Shown piece after piece: positions 34,465-42,452 of a stretch of 64,000 bases of DNA (its first letter is position 1; each line of letters starts with the position of its first letter). The translations under genes were made by a program, and so were the position numbers. Source of the DNA: Haloarcula limicola (GTDB taxonomy: Archaea > Halobacteriota > Halobacteria > Halobacteriales > Haloarculaceae); contig NZ_WRXM01000003.1 in assembly GCF_010119205.1 (NCBI RefSeq), forward strand, positions 124,001-188,000. Direction: 5' to 3'. The notes under the pieces are model-generated. The model did not search any database. It saw only the letters and a list, made by a program, of their open reading frames with translations, and had not been told where the DNA came from.

Positions 34465-35277
34465 TCATTCCCCTTTCCACTCGGGCTCTCGATCCTCGAA
34501 GAAGGCGTCGATACCCTCGTCCTTGTCCTCGGTCGCGAACAGCTGGGCGAACAGCTCGGCCTCGTACTCGATGCCGTTGTCCAGATTCATCCGTGACGCG
34601 GCCCGGACGCTCTCCTTGGCGTATCGGAGCGCGACGGGGCTCTTCTCGGCGATGGAGGTCACGACGTCCGAGACGCAGTCGTCGAACCCCTCAGGGTCGC
34701 TCACCTCGTCGACGAGCCCGATGTCGTGGGCCTCGTCCACGTCGATGAGATCGCCCGTCAGGATGAGCTTCATCGCCTGCCCCTCCCCGATCAGTCGGGG
34801 GAGCCGCTGCGTGCCGCCGCCGCCGGGAATGATGCCGAGGTTGATCTCCGGCTGGCCGAGCTTGGCCCCGCGCTGGGCGATTCGGATGTCGCAGGCGGTC
34901 GCGAGTTCGAGGCCGCCTCCGAGCGCGTGTCCGTTGATGCGAGCGACCATCGGCGTCTGCAGGTCCGCGACGGTCTCGTAGATCCGGGGGCGCTCGCTCG
35001 CGTCGCGCTGTTCGAGCATCCCCCGGTCGCGGAATTCGCTCACGTCCGCACCGGCGACGAAGGCGTTACAGTCCTCGGAGCCGGTGATCACGCCGACGCG
35101 GGCGTCGGAGTCCTCGACCGCCTCAAGGACCTCGGTCAGCTCCGCACGAACGGTCCCGTTCAGCGCGTTCCGTGCGTCCGGCCGGTCGATGGTGACCGTG
35201 GCGGTGCCCTCCCCGTCTCGGTCGACGCGAATCGTCTCGTAGTCCGCCTCCAGAACGGCCGCCGGGTCGTCGGTCAT
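34465..35277 (-). CDS. Enoyl-CoA hydratase (PaaF-like crotonase)
   Basis: 270 residues. ALGGGLELATACD and LGQPEINLGIIPGGGGTQRL keep both catalytic Glu residues of crotonase (equivalents of rat E144 and E164), so it should hydrate trans-2-enoyl-CoA to (S)-3-hydroxyacyl-CoA. The oxyanion loop is in AFVAGADVSEF. It overlaps the upstream dehydrogenase gene by 4 bases, forming a hydratase/dehydrogenase operon that could carry out the beta-oxidation part of the Paa pathway (PaaF/PaaH steps). Confidence 0.93.
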   Translation of the reverse strand: MTDDPAAVLEADYETIRVDRDGEGTATVTIDRPDARNALNGTVRAELTEVLEAVEDSDARVGVITGSEDCNAFVAGADVSEFRDRGMLEQRDASERPRIYETVADLQTPMVARINGHALGGGLELATACDIRIAQRGAKLGQPEINLGIIPGGGGTQRLPRLIGEGQAMKLILTGDLIDVDEAHDIGLVDEVSDPEGFDDCVSDVVTSIAEKSPVALRYAKESVRAASRMNLDNGIEYEAELFAQLFATEDKDEGIDAFFEDREPEWKGE

Positions 35278-36158
35278 CGGTCACCCCACTGCCCGCTCAT
35301 CGAGACGCGTTCGCCGTCCTCCCAGACGTAGAACCCCTCGCCGGCTTTCTGTCCGGTCTTGCCGGCGCGAACCTTCCGCTTCAGCAACTGCGGCGGTTTG
35401 AACCGCTCGCCCAGTTCCTCTCGGAGGTACTCGAGGATGTCGAGACGGACGTCCAGTCCCACGACGTCCGTGAGTTCGAGGGGGCCCATCGGATGGTTGT
35501 ACCCGAGTTCCATCGCGGCGTCGATGTCCTCCGGCGACGCGACGCCCTCCTCGACCATCCGGATCGCCTCGACGCCGAGCGTGACGCCGAGCCGGGACGA
35601 CGCGAATCCCGGCGTGTCGCGTATGACGACCGGCGTCTTGTCGATGCTCTCGATGTAGTCCACGGCGAACTCCCGCGTGCGGTCGGCCGTCCGTTCCGCG
35701 ACGATGGTCTCGACCAGCGACATGATGTGGACCGGGTTGAAGAAGTGCAGGCCGACGAACTGCTCCGGCCGGTCGAGCGTGCTCGCCAGCTCGGTCACCG
35801 AGAGCGACGAGGTGTTGGTCGCGAGGACGACGTCATCCTCGACGGCCTCCTCGGCCTCCGAGAGGACGCTCTTCTTCAGGTCGACCTTCTCGGGGACGGC
35901 CTCGACGACGAGGTCGGTCCCCGCGACGGCGGTCGACAGATCCGTCTCCGGCGTGATGCGTCCGAGCGTCTCCGTCTTCTCTTCCTCCGTGACCTTCCCG
36001 CGTTCGACGCCGCCGTCGAGGTTCGATTCGATGGCGTCGATGCCGTCGGCGACGAGGTCGTCGTCGAGGTCCCGAAGCGTGACGTCGTGGCCGGCCATCG
36101 CACTGACCTGTGTGATACCGTGGCCCATGGTGCCGGCACCGAGTACTGTTACCCGCAT
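35274..36158 (-). CDS. 3-hydroxyacyl-CoA dehydrogenase (PaaH/Hbd-like)
   Basis: 294 residues from ATG 36158 (MRVTVLGAGTMGHGI). The GxGxxG NAD loop lies at residues 7-12. The family signature is seen in ATNTSSLSVTELASTLDRPE and GLHFFNPVHIMSLVE, with the catalytic His in HFFNPVH and the Glu in VETIVAERT. The C-terminal dimerisation domain is LGYNHPMGPLELTDVVGLDV. A TATAAGTG box lies 25-32 nt upstream of 36158, favouring this start over an ATG at 36173. It oxidises 3-hydroxyacyl-CoA with NAD and is coupled to the hydratase. Confidence 0.94.
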   Translation of the reverse strand: MRVTVLGAGTMGHGITQVSAMAGHDVTLRDLDDDLVADGIDAIESNLDGGVERGKVTEEEKTETLGRITPETDLSTAVAGTDLVVEAVPEKVDLKKSVLSEAEEAVEDDVVLATNTSSLSVTELASTLDRPEQFVGLHFFNPVHIMSLVETIVAERTADRTREFAVDYIESIDKTPVVIRDTPGFASSRLGVTLGVEAIRMVEEGVASPEDIDAAMELGYNHPMGPLELTDVVGLDVRLDILEYLREELGERFKPPQLLKRKVRAGKTGQKAGEGFYVWEDGERVSMSGQWGDR

Positions 36159-36182
36159 ATGTACGAACGACACAGGAGACGG

Positions 36183-36190
36183 TATAAGTG
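36183..36190 (-). promoter_or_regulatory. TATA box of the hydroxyacyl-CoA dehydrogenase operon
   Basis: Minus-strand CACTTATA centred about 28 nt upstream of the ATG at 36158. Confidence 0.55.
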
Positions 36191-36289
36191 TTAATACTAC
36201 GCGTCGGGCGCACCCTTGCAGTCGGCGTCAGTTCGTCCGGCGTGTGCAACAGCGGAAGAACGATGTGACTGGCCGAACACACGTACCGT

Positions 36290-36796
36290 GTGCAAGAGTC
36301 GATATACGGTGCTTCCCCGATAGTGGCGGATTCGGCGTTCGTCTCGAAGATGGCGTACCTCGTCGGCGACGTCGCGGTCGGCGAACGGAGCAGTCTCTGG
36401 CCGTTCGTCTGCCTGCGCGGCGACGAGAGCGACATGCCGACGACGGTCGGCGACGAGTGTAACGTCCAGGAGTTCACGATGCTTCACGGGGCGACGCTCG
36501 AAGACGAGGTGTCCGTCGGACACAACGTGGTCGTCGACTACGCCACCGTCGAGGAGCACTCTCTCGTCGGGATGCACAGCGCGGTGTTGCGCGGTGCGAC
36601 GGTGGAGTCGAACTGCCTCGTGGCGGCGGGGAGTCTCGTGAGGCAGGGGCAGACCATACCCGAGGGGCACTTAGCCTACGGCGTCCCGGCGGAGACGCGA
36701 CCGCTGAGCGAGACGCAGCGCGAGGAGATCTCCATGGTCCACGAACACTACGTGGAACTCGGCCGGGATTACAAGGAGACCGGCCGGTTCGAGTGA
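36290..36796 (+). CDS. PaaY/gamma-carbonic-anhydrase-like hexapeptide-repeat protein
   Basis: 168 residues, start codon GTG. The left-handed beta-helix repeats include AYLVGDVAVGERSSLWPFVC, CNVQEFTMLHGATLEDEVSV and VGHNVVVDYATVEEHSLVGM. Gamma-class proteins bind zinc with three His. Two are present (TMLHG and SVGHN), but the third, normally in GHxxxxHG, is replaced by Asp (VVVDYA). PaaY proteins hydrolyse off-pathway CoA thioesters in phenylacetate catabolism, which fits the location. Catalysis with the altered metal site is uncertain. Confidence 0.85.
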   Translation: MQESIYGASPIVADSAFVSKMAYLVGDVAVGERSSLWPFVCLRGDESDMPTTVGDECNVQEFTMLHGATLEDEVSVGHNVVVDYATVEEHSLVGMHSAVLRGATVESNCLVAAGSLVRQGQTIPEGHLAYGVPAETRPLSETQREEISMVHEHYVELGRDYKETGRFE

Positions 36797-36811
36797 CGTC
36801 GGTATCGACCG

Positions 36812-36820
36812 TTTTTATAT
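36812..36820 (+). promoter_or_regulatory. TATA box of the CxxC miniprotein gene
   Basis: TTTTTATAT centred about 31 nt upstream of ATG 36847. It indicates a separate leaderless transcript rather than read-through from the PaaY-like gene. Confidence 0.5.
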
Positions 36821-36846
36821 CGCCGGAGCGTATCCGTCGCTGACAC

Positions 36847-37047
36847 ATGCAATACGACGTTACCGAGTGTCCAGCGTGTGGTAACCCGCTCGAAGAGGAC
36901 GGCGAGATACCGGACAGCATCGAGGACGGGAGCCTGCGCGTGGCGATCGTCTGTCCGACCTGTGAGACTCCCCTGCGGATCGAGTTCGAGGACCTCGACC
37001 CGCGGACCGGCGACGTCGCTATCTCCGTCGAACCGCGCGAGGAGTGA
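36847..37047 (+). CDS. Small zinc-ribbon protein (66 aa)
   Basis: Two CxxC pairs, TECPACGNPLEEDG and VCPTCETPLRIEF, frame a beta ribbon of haloarchaeal acidic composition. The C-terminus is DLDPRTGDVAISVEPREE. It has its own TATA box. I do not recognise a specific family; it may be a structural zinc protein or an OB/DUF35-like chaperone partner. It precedes the amidohydrolase gene by 64 bases, with another promoter in between. Confidence 0.7.
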   Translation: MQYDVTECPACGNPLEEDGEIPDSIEDGSLRVAIVCPTCETPLRIEFEDLDPRTGDVAISVEPREE

Positions 37048-37080
37048 AGCGGTCGGCCCGCCGAATCAGCGCACCAGCAC

Positions 37081-37086
37081 TTATAA
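37081..37086 (+). promoter_or_regulatory. TATA box of the amidohydrolase operon
   Basis: TTATAA centred 28 nt upstream of ATG 37112. This supports that start and a leaderless mRNA. Confidence 0.55.
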
Positions 37087-37111
37087 GGAGGCGTCGGTCG
37101 TTCTGAGAGCT

Positions 37112-38008
37112 ATGACCGATAGCGCAACGAATACCGATGGTACCGGACGCATCATCGACGCGCACGTCCACATGAACCCGTTCTGGCGACTCGACGACGA
37201 CGCCCGTGGACTGCTCCGCGAACACGGGCACGGGTTCGACCAGAAAGTGGAACTGGCTCGCAACCCGGAACAGTTCGTGGCGTACCTCGACGAGCAGGGT
37301 GTCGAGAAAGCGGCGATCATCAACTACGTGACGCCGATTCTGGGGTACACACACGACGTGAACGAATGGGCCGCGGAGTTCCGCGACACGGCTCCCGAGC
37401 GCATCCTCGCGTTCGGAGGGTTCGACCCGAACGATACCGACGACCCGGAAGCGGAGCTCGACCGGGCCATCGACGACCTCGACCTGGACGGGATCAAGAT
37501 ACACCCCCCGCATCAGAACATACAGGCCAACGACTACCTCTCGGACCCCGGCTATCGCGGGCTCGACGAACTGCGCAGCCTCTACGAGCGCTGTGCGGAG
37601 GCCGACATCCCGGTGATGGTGCACACGGGAACGAGCATCTTCCCCGGCGCTCGCTCCCGGCTGGCGGATCCGATGCCGTTGGACGACGTCGCCGTGGACT
37701 TCCCCGACCTCGACATCGTCATGGCCCACGGCGGACGGCCGATGTACACGGACGAGGCCTGGTTCCTCCTCCGCCGACACGAGAACGTCTACTTCGACAT
37801 CTCGTCCATCCCGCCGTCGAACTTGCTGGAGCACTTCCCGCGGCTGGCGGAGGTCGTAGACCAGGTGCTCTTCGGGACCGACTGGCCGGGTCCGATGGTC
37901 CCCGGGATCGGCGAGAACGCCGAGGCCGTCCGCTCGCTCTCGCTGCCGTCGGACGCCGTCGACCGCATCCTCTATGGGACCGCCGCCGAACTGTTCGACG
38001 TGAGATGA
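37112..38008 (+). CDS. Amidohydrolase family 2 protein (ACMSD-like TIM barrel)
   Basis: 298 residues from ATG 37112. Metal ligands of the amidohydrolase-2 barrel are all visible: HxH in IDAHVHMNPFW, His in IPVMVHTGTS, His in IVMAHGGRPMY and Asp in LFGTDWPGP. An extra KIHPPHQN segment lies in the middle. Members either hydrolyse C-N or C-O bonds or, as in ACMSD and gamma-resorcylate decarboxylase, remove CO2 non-oxidatively without other cofactors. Its stop overlaps the start of the metallo-hydrolase gene (ATGA). Proximity to UbiD-like genes makes a decarboxylase or ring-fission product hydrolase plausible. Confidence 0.9.
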   Translation: MTDSATNTDGTGRIIDAHVHMNPFWRLDDDARGLLREHGHGFDQKVELARNPEQFVAYLDEQGVEKAAIINYVTPILGYTHDVNEWAAEFRDTAPERILAFGGFDPNDTDDPEAELDRAIDDLDLDGIKIHPPHQNIQANDYLSDPGYRGLDELRSLYERCAEADIPVMVHTGTSIFPGARSRLADPMPLDDVAVDFPDLDIVMAHGGRPMYTDEAWFLLRRHENVYFDISSIPPSNLLEHFPRLAEVVDQVLFGTDWPGPMVPGIGENAEAVRSLSLPSDAVDRILYGTAAELFDVR

Positions 38009-38976
38009 ACCCGTTCCGTATCGCTCACAGTCACGGCAGTCCGGAGGGAGAGAACAGCGCGTACGTCTTCCCGGAGCGAGGCGTCGTCATCGACCCCGGC
38101 CCGCCGGGTGACGAGCCGTGGGAGGTCCTCCGTGACGGCCTCGAAGCGTACGGACTCGAAGTGGCCGACGTGGAAGACGTCGTCCTCACTCACTGGCACT
38201 CGGACCACGCCGGGCTCGGGCCGCGGCTGGCGACGGCCGCCGACGCCGCGCTGCACATGCACGAACGAGACGCCCCCTTGATCCGCGACTACGGGACCGA
38301 GCGCCGGCGGCGGGTCGAACGAGACGCCGAGACGCTCACTTCGTGGGGCGTGCCGGAGCGGATCGTCTCGGACGTTCGCGACAGCGACACGCCGTCACCG
38401 ATGCCCGACAGCGTCCCGGTGGTCGGCCACGAGGACGGGGACAGCGTGGCTGACCTCGAACTCAAGCACACGCCCGGACATACGCGCGGCCACGTCGCGG
38501 TTCGCGCGGAGCGGACGCTCTACGTCGGCGACGCGGTGCTCCCGATGTACACGCCGAACGTCGGCGGAAGCGACACTCGGACCGCCGCCGGCAACCCGCT
38601 CGAAACGTATCTGCGGACGCTCGACCGCATCGGCGACTGGAACGTGGAGCAGACGGCTCGGCCGGGGCACGGCCCGCTCGTGTCTCTCGACGACCGCATC
38701 GCGGTCATTAGAGCGCACCATCGGGAACGCATCGCCGATAGCTGCGAAGCGATCCCCGACGGAGAGGCCGTCACGCCCTGGACCGTCGCTCGGACGCTCT
38801 TCGGTGAGATGTCCGGGATCCACGCCAAGATGGGGGCCGGCGAAGCGGCGGCCCACCTCACCCACGCTGCGAAACTCGGCTTAGTGGAACGGACCGACGA
38901 ACGCCCTCACCGATATCGGACGACGGGCGAGTCCCTCGACGACGTTCCGCAGCTGTCGACAGGCCAGCAGGCATAG
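38005..38976 (+). CDS. Metallo-beta-lactamase fold hydrolase with winged-helix tail (LACTB2-like)
   Basis: 323 residues from ATG 38005. The HxHxDH motif is in LTHWHSDHAGLGP, the following His in HTPGHTRGHV and the bridging Asp in YVGDAVLPMY. The C-terminal 70 residues (GEMSGIHAKMGAGEAAAHLT) form the BLACT winged-helix extension typical of LACTB2-like hydrolases. Such enzymes cleave thioesters, phosphodiesters or lactones. Being coupled to the amidohydrolase, it may open a lactone or thioester made by that enzyme. Confidence 0.9.
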   Translation: MNPFRIAHSHGSPEGENSAYVFPERGVVIDPGPPGDEPWEVLRDGLEAYGLEVADVEDVVLTHWHSDHAGLGPRLATAADAALHMHERDAPLIRDYGTERRRRVERDAETLTSWGVPERIVSDVRDSDTPSPMPDSVPVVGHEDGDSVADLELKHTPGHTRGHVAVRAERTLYVGDAVLPMYTPNVGGSDTRTAAGNPLETYLRTLDRIGDWNVEQTARPGHGPLVSLDDRIAVIRAHHRERIADSCEAIPDGEAVTPWTVARTLFGEMSGIHAKMGAGEAAAHLTHAAKLGLVERTDERPHRYRTTGESLDDVPQLSTGQQA

Positions 38977-39039
38977 CTATATATATTACCGCTGTATACA
39001 CCGTTCTAGGTTCCGAGACTCCGCTCGTGAGTACCCATT

Positions 39040-39534
39040 ATGACTAGATACAGTACTGCCGAAGAGAATCTCCCCGACGACCCCGAAGGCGAAGTGCGTC
39101 TGCAACTGACAAATACGGACACGAAGGAGATTTTCGTCACGCGAGCGCGCGTCGCGAAGTCCGAGACAGAACTCGACGACCCGGAGCCGCTCACGGTCGT
39201 TCGCGGTCCCCACGAGAACATCAAGGAGGACTGGTACATCGAGATACTGGAGGCGAACCCGGAACTCGAGGAGATAGACGAGGAGATCCTCCAGGAGTGC
39301 ATCGAGTACAGTCGCACCGAGTCCAACGTCATCAACGCCCGGTCGGAAGACGCCCGAGCGCTATTACAGTATCTCGTCGCGGTCGACGAGTTCGACTCCG
39401 TCTCGGACGCCGTCCGGACCATCGTAAACGCGTACATGCGAGAGACCTACCCCGAACTACTCGACGCCTATCTCGATGCCAAAGCGGAGCGCATCCGGGA
39501 CGATCTCTCCAGTTCGTTCGGTGACAGTAAATGA
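39040..39534 (+). CDS. Unknown acidic protein with a C-terminal ribbon-helix-helix-like region, coupled to UbiD
   Basis: 164 residues, strongly acidic. The first half (EVRLQLTNTDTKEIFVTRAR) looks like a beta-strand domain. The second half contains EFDSVSDAVRTIVNAYMRE, which resembles the two helices of CopG/ribbon-helix-helix proteins, then a long charged helix. The stop overlaps the UbiD start (ATGA at 39531-39534). A TATATATATT run at 38980-38989 is the likely promoter for the three-gene operon. It could be a regulator or a small third subunit of the decarboxylase. I do not recognise a family for the N-terminal half. Confidence 0.72.
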   Translation: MTRYSTAEENLPDDPEGEVRLQLTNTDTKEIFVTRARVAKSETELDDPEPLTVVRGPHENIKEDWYIEILEANPELEEIDEEILQECIEYSRTESNVINARSEDARALLQYLVAVDEFDSVSDAVRTIVNAYMRETYPELLDAYLDAKAERIRDDLSSSFGDSK

Positions 39535-41063
39535 CTGATCGCCAGGGCGACGCCGTCGACAGCTTTCGCGACTACCTAGAGCGGTTAGCGGAACGCGGGG
39601 TCTGTAATCGAATCGACCAGCGGATCTCGTGGAACCTCGAGGCGAGCGCGGTGACGATGCGAGCCAACGAGCAGGACTCGGCGATTCCGGTTTTCGAAGA
39701 CGTGAGCGACGACTCCTCGGCTCGGCTCGTGGGGGACCCGTATCGCGGAGCGCGCCGGAAACCGTGGAAGCGCATCGCGATGGCCTTGGGATTGAGCGAG
39801 GACCTGACGACCGATAGCTTCTACGAGGCGGTCATCGACCGGTTGCGTTCGCCCATCTCGCCGACAGTCGTCGACAGCGAGGCGGCACTGTGTAAGGAGA
39901 CCGTCCACACCGGCGACGACGTCGATCTCCTCTCGTTCCCGTGGCCGTTCCTCCACGTCGGCGACGGCGGGCGCTACTCGAACCTACACACGCTCATCGC
40001 GGACGACAGGGACACGGAGTGGACGGACTGGTCGTCACATCGCGCGATGTTCCACGACAACACGCGGGCGAGCGTGCTGTTGCTCGCCGGCGAGCAGACG
40101 CCGAACATCTACTACTACAAGTACGAGCGCCACGACGAACCGATGCCGGTCGCCATCACCGTCGGCGCGGAGCCGGCGGTCGAGTGCGTCTCGATGATGT
40201 GGATCCCGACCGGGCGGAGCGAAGCGGAGTTCGCGGGCGGGCTGAAACGCGCACCGGTCGAACTCGTCCCCTGCGAGACGAACGATCTCCGCGTCCCGGC
40301 GACGGCGGAGATCGTCCTCGAGGGGCGCATCCTCCCCAACAGTCGCCTCGACGAGGGGCCCTACGGCGACTACTTCGGGTACATGCACGGTCCGCGTCGG
40401 TCGATGCCCGTCCTCGAGATCGACGCGATCACGCACCGGGAACGACCCCACATCCCGTTCACCGTCGAGTGGTCGGAGGTCGGGTACGCGCACAACACGA
40501 CCTCTTCGATGGAAGTCGCGTGCGTCGGTCCCGACGCGACGCTCGGCCTCCGGGCGGTCGGGTTCGACGTGGAGAAACTGGCTCCGTGGCCCTTCACGCC
40601 GCGAACGGTCTACGTCGTCTCGACGGATACGACCAATCCGTCGTACCTCCACGAGCTCGCCAACTTCATCTTCACGACGTGGGGGATGCTCCACGTGGAC
40701 TTCTTCGTCTTCGTCGATTCGGACGTGGACCCGTTCGACCAGCGCGCGGTACTCGAGGCGATGGCGCTGTACGCCGACCCGGACGAGGACTTCCACCAGT
40801 TCGGCGCGGAGACGATGCCGAAAGTGCCGCTCAACATCTATCAGACGCCCGAGGAGAAGGGGGACGTGCAGATGGGGACGTCGAAGGCGAAGACGGCGAA
40901 GACGTACATCGACGCGACGCGTCCCGAGGGCCAGGGTCAGGAACGCGGTTTCGGGCTCGAAGACACGGAACGGAGACGGCGTGCGCGCGAGATACTCGAA
41001 GCGGCCGGTCTAGCGAGTGCCGCCGCCGAGACGGCCGACGCCGACCGGGAGGTAGACGAATGA
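39531..41063 (+). CDS. UbiD family decarboxylase (catalytic paralogue)
   Basis: 510 residues of the prenylated-FMN-dependent UbiD family, which (de)carboxylates aromatic and alpha,beta-unsaturated acids. The prFMN-binding domain shows VAITVGAEPAVECVSMMW and LKRAPVELVPCETNDLRVPA. Catalytic candidates are Arg in SSHRAMF (about residue 169) and Glu in EGPYGDYFGYM (about 273). The second acid of the usual EGPxGE is Asp here, a conservative change. The family's typical YRMQ strand is altered to SSHRAMF. The last 60 residues are polar. It is coupled upstream to the unknown 164-residue protein and downstream to a second UbiD-like gene by ATGA overlaps. No UbiX prenyltransferase is in the window. Confidence 0.9.
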   Translation: MTDRQGDAVDSFRDYLERLAERGVCNRIDQRISWNLEASAVTMRANEQDSAIPVFEDVSDDSSARLVGDPYRGARRKPWKRIAMALGLSEDLTTDSFYEAVIDRLRSPISPTVVDSEAALCKETVHTGDDVDLLSFPWPFLHVGDGGRYSNLHTLIADDRDTEWTDWSSHRAMFHDNTRASVLLLAGEQTPNIYYYKYERHDEPMPVAITVGAEPAVECVSMMWIPTGRSEAEFAGGLKRAPVELVPCETNDLRVPATAEIVLEGRILPNSRLDEGPYGDYFGYMHGPRRSMPVLEIDAITHRERPHIPFTVEWSEVGYAHNTTSSMEVACVGPDATLGLRAVGFDVEKLAPWPFTPRTVYVVSTDTTNPSYLHELANFIFTTWGMLHVDFFVFVDSDVDPFDQRAVLEAMALYADPDEDFHQFGAETMPKVPLNIYQTPEEKGDVQMGTSKAKTAKTYIDATRPEGQGQERGFGLEDTERRRRAREILEAAGLASAAAETADADREVDE

Positions 41064-42451
41064 CGGACGCGCGCTCGTTCCGCGAGGGCGTCGACGCGCT
41101 GGCGGCGAACGACGACCTCCTCGACGTCGACGAGCGCGTCTCGGACGAGGACGTCGCCGCAGTCGCAGCGGAAGCGGCCCGCTCGAACGGGCCGGCGGTG
41201 CGATTCACCGAAACGAGCGGCGTCGTGACTCCGGTCTCGGGGGCGTTCGCGGGACCGGAGCAGGTGACACAGAGCTCGGAGAGACCGTGGAAGCGCATCG
41301 CGACCGCGCTCGGCCTCGAGACGGACGCGTCGTACCGACGCGTCGTAGAGCGCGTCGCCGCGCCGCTGGCGGCGGCGACGGAGCCCGCGGAGACGGACCT
41401 GCTCGCCGACCCGTCGGACGCTGACTGTTACTCGCTGGGCCTGCCGCCGCTGGAACCCGGCGCGCCGCCCGCGTTCACGCTGGGCGTACTCGCTTTCGAA
41501 CACGGGGACGAGACGCGGTGGCTTCCGGTCCGCGGGTCCGTCCGCGGCACGCATCGCGTCCGAGCGGTCGTCCCGGCGGACAGCGGCCTGACGTCCAGCG
41601 CCGAGGTGTCGCTCTGTCTCGGTGTGCCGGGAGCGGCGGTGACCAACACACTCCTCCACTGGCTTGACCGATCCCAGACCGGGAGCATCCGTCCGGGGAC
41701 GAAGTCCGACGCCGTGCCGACGGCGACCCACGAGGGACGGGTAGTCCCAGCCACGTCCGAAGTCCTCTTCTCGGGCCGCGTCGCGGACTTCGAGGCGGGA
41801 TCGGAGCCGTCGGTCGACGGGGGAACGGCCTGGGAACTGGCGATGGAGACGGAGGTCGTCGACGTGAGCGTCGACGCGGTGGCCCACCGCGAGTCGCCGC
41901 TCGTCCCGTTCGTCCCGCTCGGAACGCCGCTCACCGACGACGTCCAACTGGTCGGCATCACCGAGTCGGCGCGCCTGAACTACCGCGTGAACAACTACTG
42001 GGGCATCGAGCCCGTCGAGTGGATTCGCCTCCCCGCGGAGATGAGCCTCGGCATGTGCGTCGTCGCCTCCGAGATACTGTACGCCGGCTTCGAGTGGCAA
42101 CTGTCGAACACGCTCTTCGCCTTCTCCAGCCTGTTCGACAAGATACTCATCTTGGACGAGAACACCTCGGCTGCGGACCTCTCGCGCCCGCTAGACGACA
42201 TCTGGGTGAAGGCTCACCCGTCTCAGGACTGGGTGTTCAGCGAACCGAGCGCCCCAGCCGCGACCGCACCGCGGTACCGGACCGACGGCGAGCCGGGGTC
42301 GCGGCTGTTCATCAACGCCACGTGGGACCCGCGCTGGGACGAGGAGTACATCGCGCCGCGGGTGACCTACGAGACCTCCTATCCCGAGGAGGTCCGCCGG
42401 ACCGTCGCGGAGATGTGGAGCAACCTCGGATTCGACTCCTCGGACGACTGA
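41060..42451 (+). CDS. Degenerate UbiD-like protein, probable non-catalytic partner
   Basis: 463 residues from ATG 41060, inside the ATGA overlap. It aligns over its length with the upstream UbiD: both have PWKRIATALGLE/PWKRIAMALGLS near the start, and VDAVAHRESPLVPF/IDAITHRERPHIPF after the active-site loop. Between these, where the partner has EGPYGDYFGYM, this protein reads EPSVDGGTAWELAMETEV, so the catalytic acid is missing. The region corresponding to the partner's Arg is also shortened. It is likely a structural or regulatory subunit of a hetero-oligomeric UbiD enzyme. It ends one base before the convergent thiolase-fold gene. Confidence 0.8.
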   Translation: MTDARSFREGVDALAANDDLLDVDERVSDEDVAAVAAEAARSNGPAVRFTETSGVVTPVSGAFAGPEQVTQSSERPWKRIATALGLETDASYRRVVERVAAPLAAATEPAETDLLADPSDADCYSLGLPPLEPGAPPAFTLGVLAFEHGDETRWLPVRGSVRGTHRVRAVVPADSGLTSSAEVSLCLGVPGAAVTNTLLHWLDRSQTGSIRPGTKSDAVPTATHEGRVVPATSEVLFSGRVADFEAGSEPSVDGGTAWELAMETEVVDVSVDAVAHRESPLVPFVPLGTPLTDDVQLVGITESARLNYRVNNYWGIEPVEWIRLPAEMSLGMCVVASEILYAGFEWQLSNTLFAFSSLFDKILILDENTSAADLSRPLDDIWVKAHPSQDWVFSEPSAPAATAPRYRTDGEPGSRLFINATWDPRWDEEYIAPRVTYETSYPEEVRRTVAEMWSNLGFDSSDD

Positions 42452-42452
42452 G

